Below, piece by piece: positions 45,784-54,635 of a DNA stretch of 64,000 bases. The stretch is from positions 20,363 to 84,362 of the forward strand of contig JBNMQM010000012.1 in NCBI GenBank assembly GCA_051278195.1, read 5' to 3'. The position numbers and the translations under genes are program-made. Each line of letters starts with the position of its first letter. Within the stretch, counting starts at the first letter, position 1. This DNA comes from JAHRVQ01 sp051278195. Its GTDB lineage: Bacteria; Pseudomonadota; Gammaproteobacteria; Pseudomonadales; Azotimanducaceae. The notes below the pieces were generated by a model, which saw nothing but the letters and a program-made list of their open reading frames with translations, was not told where the DNA came from and did no database searches.

Positions 45784-46456
45784 TTAGCATTCCTCTCAGT
45801 TCATGTGCCCAGAGTTCATTCCCTTTGGAATTTAGATGGACTCCGTCGTTCAGGTAATACTCAGAAACAACTGACTCTGCTGAGTAAAGCCGTGGCCACA
45901 AATCGAGTACCTCGCAGCGGTGATCACACATCGACTTTAAGCTTTGGTTTAACTGTAACTTTCGTTTGTTGTAGCCTGATAAGTCTTTACGCGTCGCTTC
46001 ATCGATTGGAAATTGAAGATTGAAGATTTTCCTGGGTGCAGCCGGTAGATTGACAAGAAGTTGTTCAAGAGAAGCGAAGATTTCTGGATTGCTCAAGGTT
46101 TTAAGGTCGTTATGGCCAATTTGGATAACAACCGCTTTCGCATTCTTAAGCGCCTGATAGGATTCTTGCTGTGTTTGCAGCTCTGCAATCGTGTTGGATG
46201 GAATGCCAAAATTAACGCTTTTTGACGCAATGCAGCTGGTACACAGAGCATGGGTGTGACTATCGCCTAGGAACACGACGTACCCGCTTGGGGTTGCAGC
46301 ATCCCGGCGCTGATAAAAGCCCTGTAATTTTGTTTTAAAGTCGTCATCGGTCTGTATTTTTGAGAGCGTAAAGTATTGATACAGCCCAACCGCTGAAACA
46401 GCATGCAATACGAGCAGATATAGTAAGGCGGCTAAGAAGATAAGTGTTCTTCGCAT
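45770..46456 (-). CDS. SGNH/GDSL-type hydrolase with N-terminal anchor
   Basis: One N-terminal transmembrane helix (LIFLAALLYLLVLHAVSAVGL) precedes a periplasmic SGNH fold. It has the nucleophile in FLGDSHTHA, the Gly/Asn oxyanion blocks VNFGIPSNT and IGHNDLK, and the catalytic Asp/His in LNDGVHLNSKGNELW. It probably completes acyl transfer to, or removes acyl groups from, the polymer together with the adjacent acyltransferase. It starts 2 bases after the stop of the upstream outer-membrane barrel gene. Confidence 0.88.
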   Translation of the reverse strand: MRRTLIFLAALLYLLVLHAVSAVGLYQYFTLSKIQTDDDFKTKLQGFYQRRDAATPSGYVVFLGDSHTHALCTSCIASKSVNFGIPSNTIAELQTQQESYQALKNAKAVVIQIGHNDLKTLSNPEIFASLEQLLVNLPAAPRKIFNLQFPIDEATRKDLSGYNKRKLQLNQSLKSMCDHRCEVLDLWPRLYSAESVVSEYYLNDGVHLNSKGNELWAHELRGMLNVEA

Positions 46457-46458
46457 GG

Positions 46459-47739
46459 CTAAATTCGAAAAGTCATTTCAAGGCCGAGACCTTCTTCTTT
46501 GTAACCTTGGATAGCACCGGCGTCGATTGACCGACGATTGGTAGAAACCCAGCCAGTCGCGTTCAACTTGCTGTTTAGTTTCATCGTCAGCGTCAGGCGA
46601 CGCTCGTACTGCCGATATCTCGTATCGCTGTTGCCGGTTTCCTGAAATGTGCTTGACTGGCGAGAGAACCGGAAACTCCAGGAGACTTTCTCCGACTGGC
46701 GGTAGCTTATACTCACTGAAGTCTTTTGCGAGTTTTCGTCTTGGGCTAAAGACTGAAAATCTTGAATGTCTCGCGTAAATGAATACGAAGCTGAGATGCG
46801 TTGAAATTTTTGAGAGGCGGTGAGTTCGTGTCGTATTCGTTCGACAATGTCAAAGGAGTCCAGGTTACCGTCGCCATTATCCAATGGATCCTGGATATTA
46901 TCATTTAGACTTAAGCCTATTTGGCTATCGGTGAGCTCTCGATTGGAGTTAATACCGATCGTTAATCCATTTCGTTCTAAATCTACAGACGCGGAGTAAA
47001 ACAACCCTGAAGTCTTTGCACTTGACTCGCGTTTGACAGAATTTTGCCCAATGTTCAGAGCCCAAGAAACGACTGACCCCGCTCCTGAAAGGCTAGTTGA
47101 AAAACGCTTGCTGGTGTAATTGAAGGCGCTGTTGTCGTAGTTTACATCCGACGTAACAGCGTTTAGTGAGGCAGAGTAAGAACTGATAGGTCTAACATAG
47201 CTCGTTTCTCCACGTATTTGATGGCTCCTGAAACTGCTGGCTTGCTCCGTACTGTTGCTGATGATGTTCCCTTTCATTAGAAAAGAACTGTTCCGTCCCA
47301 GATTAAGTTGAAGTTGAGGACCTGTGTCATAGGTGGTCCTATCCTGTTCGTTAGCTGGGGTATCTTCCAAGCGCTTGTCCGTTAAAACCCGGTCTCGAAT
47401 ATGTCGGAAGTTCCAACTTAAGCGTTTAGGAATAATGGACCAGTCTACATTTGCGGTGCCGACAAAATCTGTTCGATTATCAAAAGAATCATCGCGATAA
47501 TTTAACTTACGTGCCGTGTAGTCAGCCGTCGCGACAACGGCTGTAAAGTCATACTCGTAATTGATACCCAAAAACAAGGTGGAGAGGAGGTCATCGCTGG
47601 GATAGCGTCGATCTTCTCGTAAGATATTGTCTGAGTATTCAGCCTTCGCTCCGATTGTCGTGGTCAACTCGTGCGCATTACTTTTATCGGAAACCGCTGC
47701 GGTGAAGACGAGGAGAATAAGAGGAGAGAGAAGGCGCAA
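46459..47739 (-). CDS. Outer-membrane beta-barrel protein of the PEP-CTERM/EPS system
   Basis: A signal peptide (MRLLSPLILLVFTAAVSDKSNA) is followed by about 400 residues of alternating amphipathic strands rich in Ser, Thr, Asn, Tyr and Arg. Periodic turns occur, and the last strand ends in the outer-membrane signature LEMTFRI. The start of the mature part (TIGAKAEYSDNILRE) and the length recall the PEP-CTERM-associated outer-membrane proteins of the TIGR03016 type. It may be the pore or secretion barrel for the polymer, complementing the short Wza-like protein. That role is inference. Confidence 0.82.
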   Translation of the reverse strand: MRLLSPLILLVFTAAVSDKSNAHELTTTIGAKAEYSDNILREDRRYPSDDLLSTLFLGINYEYDFTAVVATADYTARKLNYRDDSFDNRTDFVGTANVDWSIIPKRLSWNFRHIRDRVLTDKRLEDTPANEQDRTTYDTGPQLQLNLGRNSSFLMKGNIISNSTEQASSFRSHQIRGETSYVRPISSYSASLNAVTSDVNYDNSAFNYTSKRFSTSLSGAGSVVSWALNIGQNSVKRESSAKTSGLFYSASVDLERNGLTIGINSNRELTDSQIGLSLNDNIQDPLDNGDGNLDSFDIVERIRHELTASQKFQRISASYSFTRDIQDFQSLAQDENSQKTSVSISYRQSEKVSWSFRFSRQSSTFQETGNSDTRYRQYERRLTLTMKLNSKLNATGWVSTNRRSIDAGAIQGYKEEGLGLEMTFRI

Positions 47740-47744
47740 GATAA

Positions 47745-48917
47745 TCAGTTTTTATCGAATCGAATGTGTGGAATCTCCGGATGTAGATCGCCAGAGTAAA
47801 GTGTTGATTGAACGAGGCCCTCTACAATTCGGTCGCAGGCTTTGCCATCGCCATAAGGGTTGTGGGCGAAACTCATTTTATCGTATTCGCTTGAATCGTT
47901 GAGCAAACGCTTAGACTCGCTCACAATTAAATCATAGTCAGTACCCACTAGCTTGACCGTTCCTGCCTCAACAGCTTCTGGTCGTTCTGTCGTTTCCCTC
48001 ATAACCAGCACAGGTTTACCGAGCGACGGTGCTTCTTCTTGGACGCCGCCGGAATCGGTCAAAATAAAATGAGATCGGTTCATCAGGTAAATAAAGGGCA
48101 AGTAGTCGAGTGGTTCAATGAGGTGAATATTGTCTACGCCATTGAGATGTCGTTTCACAGGTTCCTGTACATTTGGGTTTAGATGCACGGGATAAACGAT
48201 TTGTGTGTCAGGTTCTTGCGCGATGGTTCTGATTGATCGGCAAATATTCTCGAACCCTTCGCCAAAATTTTCTCGTCTGTGACCAGTGACAACGATGAGC
48301 TTTTTTGATTGATCGAGATAAGGGAATTGAGCATCTAACTCTGAGGTCAGTGTTGGGTTATTGCTGATTTTGCTGTTGACCATTAATAGCGCGTCGATCA
48401 CGGTATTGCCAGTAATCATGATGGTGTCAGGGTGAGTCGACTCTCTTAAAAGATTTTCAGCCGCCTTGTCTGTGGGTGCAAAGTGAAAATTTGTCAGCGC
48501 GCCAGTCAATCTCCGATTACCTTCCTCGGGCCAAGGAGACAATAAGTTGCCTGTTCGTAGCCCCGCTTCTACATGAGCGATTGGTATTTGCTTGTGATAT
48601 GCACACATCGAGGTGGCAAATGTTGTGCTGGTATCACCGTGGACGATGACGAGATCGGGACTGAAATCGTCGAAGACCTCTTCCATCCCGGCGAGCACCC
48701 TGGCCGTGACCTGATTTAGGGATTGCCCAGCCTTCATTATATTGAGATCGTAGTCGGGAGTGATATCGAACAAGTTCAATACCTGATCTAACATTTCTCG
48801 GTGTTGTCCGGTGACACAGACTCTTGCCTCAAATCGTTCGTCTTCAGAGAACTTGATGATCAAGGGCGCGAGTTTTATCGCTTCAGGGCGTGTGCCGACT
48901 ACTGATAGAATTTTCAT
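47745..48917 (-). CDS. wecB: UDP-N-acetylglucosamine 2-epimerase (non-hydrolysing)
   Basis: The characteristic blocks are all present: SVVGTRPEAIKLAPLI at the N-terminus, CVTGQHREML, VHGDTSTTFA, HVEAGLRTG, SPWPEEGNRR, TGHRRENFG and LTDSGGVQEEAPSLGKPVLV. The enzyme converts UDP-GlcNAc to UDP-ManNAc in the cytoplasm, feeding the WecC homologue encoded elsewhere in the window. It is upstream of the barrel gene in the same direction (5-base gap). It diverges from the CelD-like gene. Confidence 0.95.
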   Translation of the reverse strand: MKILSVVGTRPEAIKLAPLIIKFSEDERFEARVCVTGQHREMLDQVLNLFDITPDYDLNIMKAGQSLNQVTARVLAGMEEVFDDFSPDLVIVHGDTSTTFATSMCAYHKQIPIAHVEAGLRTGNLLSPWPEEGNRRLTGALTNFHFAPTDKAAENLLRESTHPDTIMITGNTVIDALLMVNSKISNNPTLTSELDAQFPYLDQSKKLIVVTGHRRENFGEGFENICRSIRTIAQEPDTQIVYPVHLNPNVQEPVKRHLNGVDNIHLIEPLDYLPFIYLMNRSHFILTDSGGVQEEAPSLGKPVLVMRETTERPEAVEAGTVKLVGTDYDLIVSESKRLLNDSSEYDKMSFAHNPYGDGKACDRIVEGLVQSTLYSGDLHPEIPHIRFDKN

Positions 48918-48999
48918 ACTTGCAAGCTAGTCACTTTTTCGCCAGTTTACCACCTGCACGTGTACCTTAGCAGCAGCTGAATGGGTTTCTTTGTAAAGA

Positions 49000-50121
49000 A
49001 TGAATATACAGATCATAGAAAAGTGGGTTGAGTTTGAACAGCTTTCTGCGCAATGGAATGAACTGCTTGAGCAGTCAGACGCAGATAGCGTGTTTTTAAC
49101 ATGGAGCTGGATAGAAGCCTGGAGAAGGACGACCAGGGGGCGTGTTGCGCCTTTCATTGTTTCTGTCAGAACAGACGATGGGCAACTGGTTGGCTTGCTG
49201 CCACTATGGTCAAGTCGAATGACGTTGCTGGGAATATTTTCGGTTCGTGCGCTGCGATTTTTAGGTGATAGCTGCAATGCGCTGGAATATCCAGATTGTG
49301 TCGTGCACCCGGAGTTCGAAGCGCAGGTTATGCCTGAGATTGCAGCAACGATTCTGAGCTACGAAAAACGATGGGACATTATATGGCTACCAAACTGCAC
49401 CGATGCAGCATCCACTAGAAGTCGATTGTCGCGTCTGCAGACTGAAGGTGTCGCGTTGCGCACTAGGCCAGCCCAGTTTGCTCGCTTGCCGCTGGTCAAT
49501 TCTTGGGAATCATATGAAGCTTCAATCGCGTCAACACAGCGACAAAAAAACCGACGCCTGATACGTCGATTTAGAGATCTGGGTGGCGAGTTTGAGGTTT
49601 GTGATTCGGTCGAGAAGGCTAATGAGTTTCTTAAGGCGCTTTACGAACTGCATGGCCAGCGTTGGCGTGAGGCTGGAGAAACAGGGAGTTTTTTCTCTCG
49701 TCCATCAGTCACCGAGTTCTATCAAGAGCTCGCACCGCTCATCTTCAAAGATAACCAGTTGTTTATGACGGGATACCGTCTGAATGGCGAGCTGAAAGCG
49801 GTTCAGTTCGGATTCCAATATAGGGGTACTTATTCGCAAGTCCAAGAAGGCTTTGACCCGGAATTACCAGCAGGTATTGGCAATGCGTTGCGCTATTTTT
49901 CGCTACAGCGCTGTATCGAGAATGGACTAACCGTTTATGATTTTTTGGGTGGACACACCGAACATAAGCGGCGTTGGGGTGGCATCCTGCATACAGGTTT
50001 TGACCTAATGCTGATCTCGAGCAGATCAAGGCTGCTCGGGTTTTTATTGGCTCGAGTCTGGCCAACGGGAAGATGGATTCGAGATCATTCTAGAAAGCTG
50101 TTAGACGATGCGGCCTCGTAA
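49000..50121 (+). CDS. CelD/BcsL-type GNAT (FemAB-like) acyltransferase
   Basis: The 373-residue protein has a duplicated acyltransferase architecture. The N-terminal half includes SVFLTWSWIEAWRR and GQLVGLLPLWS. The C-terminal half includes QRQKNRRLIRRFRDLGG, LYELHGQRW, GYRLNGELKAVQFGFQYRG and YDFLGGHTEHKRRWG. This is the usual layout of CelD/BcsL proteins, which often sit in exosortase A loci. The acceptor may be a sugar amine or a protein and is unknown. It overlaps no neighbour, converges on the DprE2-like gene and is divergent from wecB. Confidence 0.87.
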   Translation: MNIQIIEKWVEFEQLSAQWNELLEQSDADSVFLTWSWIEAWRRTTRGRVAPFIVSVRTDDGQLVGLLPLWSSRMTLLGIFSVRALRFLGDSCNALEYPDCVVHPEFEAQVMPEIAATILSYEKRWDIIWLPNCTDAASTRSRLSRLQTEGVALRTRPAQFARLPLVNSWESYEASIASTQRQKNRRLIRRFRDLGGEFEVCDSVEKANEFLKALYELHGQRWREAGETGSFFSRPSVTEFYQELAPLIFKDNQLFMTGYRLNGELKAVQFGFQYRGTYSQVQEGFDPELPAGIGNALRYFSLQRCIENGLTVYDFLGGHTEHKRRWGGILHTGFDLMLISSRSRLLGFLLARVWPTGRWIRDHSRKLLDDAAS

Positions 50122-50129
50122 AAAACAGG

Positions 50130-50867
50130 CTAGAGTTTCGTTTTGTGCATCAACCAGCTGGGGGTTAATTTGATGAGAAGCATGATGTATCGCCAGAAAA
50201 AGGGCAAATATGCAGTAGTTTTTGGTTGCTGAATCGCTTTGTAGATACCGGCTGCAATTGATTCTGCCGATGCCCAAATCGGACCTTTGGGAAAATCTGA
50301 CGTCATAGGCGTATCTACCAATCCAGGTTTGATCAAAATCACTTTGATATTAGATTGAGCAAACCTGTGCGCCATGCCTTCTGTGAAAGCGCTTACCAGT
50401 GCTTTCGCTGAGCCATAGACATAGTTGGACTGGCGGCCGCGATCCCCTGCGACGGAAGAAATAACAGCGAGAATTCCGCAATTCTGTTTTTCCATTTGTT
50501 GTGAGATTCGAGTCATCAGTGAGATATAGCTCAAGCCATTGGTGTTGATTTGATTGAGCGTCTCGTCAACATTTTCTTGGCAAAGGTCCTGATCACCTAG
50601 TGTGCCATGCGCGATAAGGCAAATGTCGATTCGAGCCATCGCTTCAATAGCAGCACTGATGCAGGCCGAGTGATGGCTTGTATCCGCTAAATCTACTGTA
50701 AGAGTCACAACCTCATTGGCGCCTCGTGCCTCTAAATCTTTCGCAATACTCTCTAGCTTTGTAGAATCTCGCGCAACCAGAAAGAATTTGCTGTCTTCAG
50801 CTGCGAACAAGCGAGCAGTGCAATGGGCAATTTTTGAGCTAGCGCCAAAGATAAGTATGTTTTTCAT
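50130..50867 (-). CDS. DprE2-like short-chain dehydrogenase
   Basis: The classical SDR of 245 residues starts MKNILIFGASSKIAH, with VDLADTS, ISSVAGDRGRQSNYVYGSAKAL (cut here only for context) covering the Ser-Tyr-Lys triad, and IKPGLVDTPMT. The start is set at the ATG at 50867, which overlaps the stop of the upstream FAD enzyme (ATGA); a longer frame would lie inside that gene. In mycobacteria DprE2 reduces the 2-keto intermediate formed by DprE1, giving decaprenyl-phosphoryl-arabinose. The strict pairing with a DprE1-like partner supports the same chemistry here, but the lipid and sugar are inferred. Confidence 0.87.
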   Translation of the reverse strand: MKNILIFGASSKIAHCTARLFAAEDSKFFLVARDSTKLESIAKDLEARGANEVVTLTVDLADTSHHSACISAAIEAMARIDICLIAHGTLGDQDLCQENVDETLNQINTNGLSYISLMTRISQQMEKQNCGILAVISSVAGDRGRQSNYVYGSAKALVSAFTEGMAHRFAQSNIKVILIKPGLVDTPMTSDFPKGPIWASAESIAAGIYKAIQQPKTTAYLPFFWRYIMLLIKLTPSWLMHKTKL

Positions 50868-52162
50868 GGTGTTTGATTCGTTACTCTTGACCAAAAGTCG
50901 GATAAGAACGCGGGGTCTCGTTGGCGCTCTAATGCTTCCCACATAGGATACATTTTTTGGAAGTCCTGCGCGGAGGTATGTGCGTCTTTTGCGGAATATA
51001 TTCTCCCGCCTGCTGACATGACGAGCCGATCAAGTTCATCAAATAATTTCAAGGTCGATAGGCCATTAAAAGGAAAGTCCAGCGCCAGTGAAAGTCCTTT
51101 CATTGGGAAGCTGAGTAGACCTGGAGACTCAAGATCGCCACACGTCTTCAATACCGCTAGTGCGGAACCCATGTTGGAATTTGAAACGACTTTTAGAATA
51201 TCAAACATGCAAGTTCTTTCGCTTTCAGGAATGACACATTGGTATTGGAGGAATCCAGCACTGCCGTAAACTCGGTTCCAGTGCAGTATGCTGTCCAATG
51301 GATAAAAGAATGAGCGGTAGGGGAGAATCTCATTTTTGTGTTTAGTGAATTGTTTGTTTGCATAGAGCGGATTGAAAGCTCCGATGGTCAACGGGTTAAC
51401 CATCGAAATGGGAATGTCTATTGGTACGCTTAGGGTTCGGCTCGGCTTCTCGTCTATGTAATTGGCAGAATCGTTCGCTCTCGAAAATATACCACGCCCA
51501 AGTTTTTCGTTCCGTGCCATGCAATCCACCCATGCAACGGTGTATTCGTACCCCGTACTTGATTCGTCGCTTAAGGCCAAGTATTCGGTCAGATTCGAGA
51601 ACTTGATGTGCTCTGCGCTGACAGAATTGCCTGAAATTTTTGTCAGTTGGATTTGAGCCCAAGTAATCAACCCCGTTAATCCAAGGCCGCCGATGGTTGC
51701 TTTGTATAGATCTACATTGTCGTCGGGAGAGCAGATCAACCGCTGTCCATCTGATCTGAGCAGTTCGAATGCCTTCAGGTGTCGACCAAAAGTCCCGACG
51801 ATGTGGTGATTTTTGCCGTGGACATCATTGGCGATGGCGCCACCGACGGTGACAAATTGGGTGCCAGGTGAAACCGGAATTATCCACCCGGCGGGCATAC
51901 ACAAATCTAGAATTTCACCCAGCTGAACCCCGGACTGGCAAGTCATGAGCCCGGTTTCGCGGTTAAACTCTAGAAACGAATCCATATTTCTCGTATCTAG
52001 CAATTGCCCCTTAGATGAAAGACACACATCACCGTAGCTTCTGCCTCGCCCGAACGGCAAGTTGGGTTTAGATTGGCTAAAAACTCTGCTATCCGGTTGA
52101 GCAGGAAGCTGAGATCCGGTTTGATCCGCTTTTGGGTAACGACCCCAGGACTCATATTTCAT
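50864..52162 (-). CDS. DprE1-like FAD-dependent oxidoreductase
   Basis: The FAD_binding_4 (VAO-type) domain contains LPFGRGRSYGDVCLS, SPGTQFVTVGGAIANDVHG and GTFGRHLKAFELL. The C-terminal region includes VYGSAGFLQYQCVIPE and ends DPAFLSDFWSRV. The length (432) and these blocks match decaprenylphosphoryl-beta-D-ribose 2'-oxidase, which oxidises the 2' hydroxyl of a polyprenyl-phosphoryl ribose. It is coupled by 4-base overlaps to the DprE2-like gene downstream and the UbiA-like gene upstream. That order makes consecutive steps likely. Confidence 0.9.
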   Translation of the reverse strand: MKYESWGRYPKADQTGSQLPAQPDSRVFSQSKPNLPFGRGRSYGDVCLSSKGQLLDTRNMDSFLEFNRETGLMTCQSGVQLGEILDLCMPAGWIIPVSPGTQFVTVGGAIANDVHGKNHHIVGTFGRHLKAFELLRSDGQRLICSPDDNVDLYKATIGGLGLTGLITWAQIQLTKISGNSVSAEHIKFSNLTEYLALSDESSTGYEYTVAWVDCMARNEKLGRGIFSRANDSANYIDEKPSRTLSVPIDIPISMVNPLTIGAFNPLYANKQFTKHKNEILPYRSFFYPLDSILHWNRVYGSAGFLQYQCVIPESERTCMFDILKVVSNSNMGSALAVLKTCGDLESPGLLSFPMKGLSLALDFPFNGLSTLKLFDELDRLVMSAGGRIYSAKDAHTSAQDFQKMYPMWEALERQRDPAFLSDFWSRVTNQTP

Positions 52163-53583
52163 TGGGCGGCCAAGAATGTCACGACGATTATGAGGCCCAT
52201 AATTTGACTCACTCGGTCGCGAATCGCAAATACTATTGGGTCATCATGCATTTGGCCTCGCTGGGCGAGCATCCAGAGCCTGCTGATCCAGTACAGTAAT
52301 ATGGGTCCCAGCAGCCAGAGTAACGTTGGGTGCGCATAAAGACCTGTCACTGCCTGGCTATTGAGATACAAGGCGAACACCAACACTGAAATGTACCCGC
52401 TCGCAATGCCCATGGACGATACGATAGGGATATCGGTGACTCTATAGCCGCGACCTTTAGTGCTCGTTTGTCCTGACTCATTGAGATAAACCAATTCTGT
52501 ATAGCGTTTCACCATGGCTAGGCTTAAGAAAAAGAACATTGAAAAAGCCAGCAACCATTCCGACAAGAGCACGCCGCTGGCGGCAGCACCGGCGATTATT
52601 CGAGCCGTAAACAGTCCTGCCAGTACGACGACGTCGATAAGTAACTTTTGTTTTAGCGCAAAAGAGTAAGCACTGGTGGCAATGTAATAAACAATTAAGC
52701 TTATGGTGAAAGGTAAAGGCAAACTTAAGCTCAGCAGTAAAGCCACGCCAAAGAGAATGGGAAAGCCCGCTAGGCCGAACTGTATCGGTAAGTGCCCCGA
52801 TGCAAACGGTCGATTCTTTTTTGTTTTGTGGTGACGATCAGCTTCGATGTCCATTAGATCATTGAGTAAATACACACTTGAGGCACAAAGGCTAAAGGCG
52901 ACGGCGGCTAAAAGCACGTCTAGAAAGAGTGGTACATCGGTAAATTTGTGAGCGGCGAAGATAGGGACGAAGAGCAAGCTGTTCTTAACCCACTGGTGGA
53001 CCCGGATCGCTTTAAGCGCGGTTTTTAGGCTGGCTTTGGGTGGGGTGAATTCGCGCTCTATGGGTGCGGTTTTTCTGGCCTTCTCGACAAGTGCCTTGTT
53101 GTTGGAAACCAAAATGCCAGACTTTGCACTCTGCCAAACAATCAAGTCGCTAACGTCGTTGCCCGCATAGCAATAGGTTTTCTCGCCGAATACTTTGTTG
53201 AGTAGCTCTGCCTTGGTTTTCCCTTTGAGATTTGACTGTTCGTCTGATGCGTATAGTCCAGTGAAAAACCCCAGGTGATCGCAGATGGGTTGAGCAATAA
53301 GTTTATTACTGGCTGTCACTAGGTATAGAGGTCGACCCTTAGCACTCTCCAGTTTAAGGTGATCAACGAGTTCGTAGTTGTAAGGCAATGTGGTCACATC
53401 AATTTTGACCCTCTCAGCAATGGCTTGTTTCAAGAATGCCTTTCCCCTCAGCAACCAAACAGGGAGCATAAATACATAAAACATGTTCTTTTTGAGTAGT
53501 CGGACGAGGGACTCAAATAGCATATCGCTAAAAATTAGCGTGCCGTCAAGGTCGACCGCCAATGGTGTTTCGTTGTCATTCAT
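52159..53583 (-). CDS. HAD phosphatase fused to UbiA-type polyprenyl-phosphate phosphoribosyltransferase
   Basis: Residues 1-195 form a HAD phosphatase: PLAVDLDGTLIFSD, LVTASNK, KGKTKAELL and YAGNDVSDL. Residues 205-474 form a UbiA prenyltransferase with about eight helices: IRVHQWVKNSLLFVPIFAAH, LLNDLMDIEADRHHKTK-NRPFASG (the Asp-rich metal motif) and a second Asp site. The Asp-rich motif is the form found in decaprenyl-phosphate phosphoribosyltransferase (Rv3806c). The protein could transfer 5-phosphoribose from PRPP to a polyprenyl phosphate, with the HAD domain removing the 5' phosphate. With the DprE1/DprE2-like genes this would give a lipid-linked arabinose. Its start overlaps the flippase-like gene by 8 bases. 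Confidence 0.9.
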   Translation of the reverse strand: MNDNETPLAVDLDGTLIFSDMLFESLVRLLKKNMFYVFMLPVWLLRGKAFLKQAIAERVKIDVTTLPYNYELVDHLKLESAKGRPLYLVTASNKLIAQPICDHLGFFTGLYASDEQSNLKGKTKAELLNKVFGEKTYCYAGNDVSDLIVWQSAKSGILVSNNKALVEKARKTAPIEREFTPPKASLKTALKAIRVHQWVKNSLLFVPIFAAHKFTDVPLFLDVLLAAVAFSLCASSVYLLNDLMDIEADRHHKTKKNRPFASGHLPIQFGLAGFPILFGVALLLSLSLPLPFTISLIVYYIATSAYSFALKQKLLIDVVVLAGLFTARIIAGAAASGVLLSEWLLAFSMFFFLSLAMVKRYTELVYLNESGQTSTKGRGYRVTDIPIVSSMGIASGYISVLVFALYLNSQAVTGLYAHPTLLWLLGPILLYWISRLWMLAQRGQMHDDPIVFAIRDRVSQIMGLIIVVTFLAAQ

Positions 53584-54541
53584 TTGTTGTACCTAATTTC
53601 GGCGTGACGCCGAGTGCCGTTAGACAAAGGGCACTGAGCATGCCTAGTGCTACTGCGAACCATAAGGTCGCGATGCGGCAGACCAGAGTCGCTGTAATAG
53701 CGGTGCTTTGGTCGGCACCTAACGCTATCAGTAACGCGCCCATTGCGAGCTCGGTACTGCCAAGACCGCCTGGGATAAATGACAGAGCGCCAACGAGCAT
53801 TGATGCGGCATACACGCCAATAGCTGCTGCAACGCCAACTTCAAAGCCTAAGTAATGTAGGATGAGGAAAAGCCCGAAGCCCTCAGCAAGCCAAGCAATA
53901 ATGCCAATACTGCCGCCAATAGCGAGTTCCTTTGATACCAACATCTGTTTTGATGCATCGAGCATAGCAACTAAATATTGAAAAGCCCGTTTCAAAAATT
54001 GTCCTGAAATTTTGCCGAAATAGTTCAGTAACTGACGAAGGTAGGGGCTATGTATGAGTGCAAAGATACTGCCAGCAACGCCCAGCACTGCAATGAATAT
54101 CCAGGCTTGCTGGTCGTCGTAGTAGCTCTCAACGATCAGCAGGGAGAGCAGTACGATTGCGATAAGATCAATGAGTCGTTCAGAGAACAAGGCACTTAAA
54201 CTTTGTGACACGCTGACCCCGGCTTGTGCCAGATAGACCGAACGTAGGGCTTCACCAGCCTTTCCAGGCGTCGTCGTTAGAGCGAAACCGGCAAAGTAAA
54301 CCAGCAGGTGCTGATAGCCCGGCAGCAAGCAGGTGTTGTTCAATGAGATGTATCTCGTCCAGCGATAGAATCTCAATAGGTAGTTCATCATGGAGAGCGC
54401 AAGAATCGGTAGCCATACCCCCAATTCGACGGATTGCACCTTACCTAGCAAGTCAGATTCACCCCAAAAGTGCGCTGCAACGTTATACAGGATAAGGGTC
54501 AAAAGAATAGATGACAGGACGCTTGCTAGGTATGGGCGCAT
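53576..54541 (-). CDS. Flippase-like integral membrane protein (UPF0104/LPG synthase TM family)
   Basis: The 321-residue protein has about eight helices and the family signatures RFYRWTRYI, TTPGKAGEALRSVYLAQAGV, SALFSERLIDLIAI and FIPGGLGSTELAMGALLI. Family members include AglD- and MprF-related membrane domains, some implicated in handling lipid-linked sugars. It is the first gene of the four-gene overlapping operon with the HAD-UbiA, DprE1-like and DprE2-like genes. A role in flipping the polyprenyl-phosphoryl sugar is therefore an attractive inference. Confidence 0.86.
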   Translation of the reverse strand: MRPYLASVLSSILLTLILYNVAAHFWGESDLLGKVQSVELGVWLPILALSMMNYLLRFYRWTRYISLNNTCLLPGYQHLLVYFAGFALTTTPGKAGEALRSVYLAQAGVSVSQSLSALFSERLIDLIAIVLLSLLIVESYYDDQQAWIFIAVLGVAGSIFALIHSPYLRQLLNYFGKISGQFLKRAFQYLVAMLDASKQMLVSKELAIGGSIGIIAWLAEGFGLFLILHYLGFEVGVAAAIGVYAASMLVGALSFIPGGLGSTELAMGALLIALGADQSTAITATLVCRIATLWFAVALGMLSALCLTALGVTPKLGTTNE

Positions 54542-54635
54542 ATGCGATTTGCTTGGCTAATTAGGTGAGCAGGCCGTCTCAGATTGGCGCGAGTATAGCG
54601 ATACGGTGTATGCATAGCGATACTCTCTAACGTTC

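Noticed and set aside
48927..49277. 116-codon minus-strand frame overlapping the start of the CelD-like gene
   Set aside because: It is antisense to a well-supported gene, with a low-complexity Ser/Cys-rich translation typical of a shadow frame.
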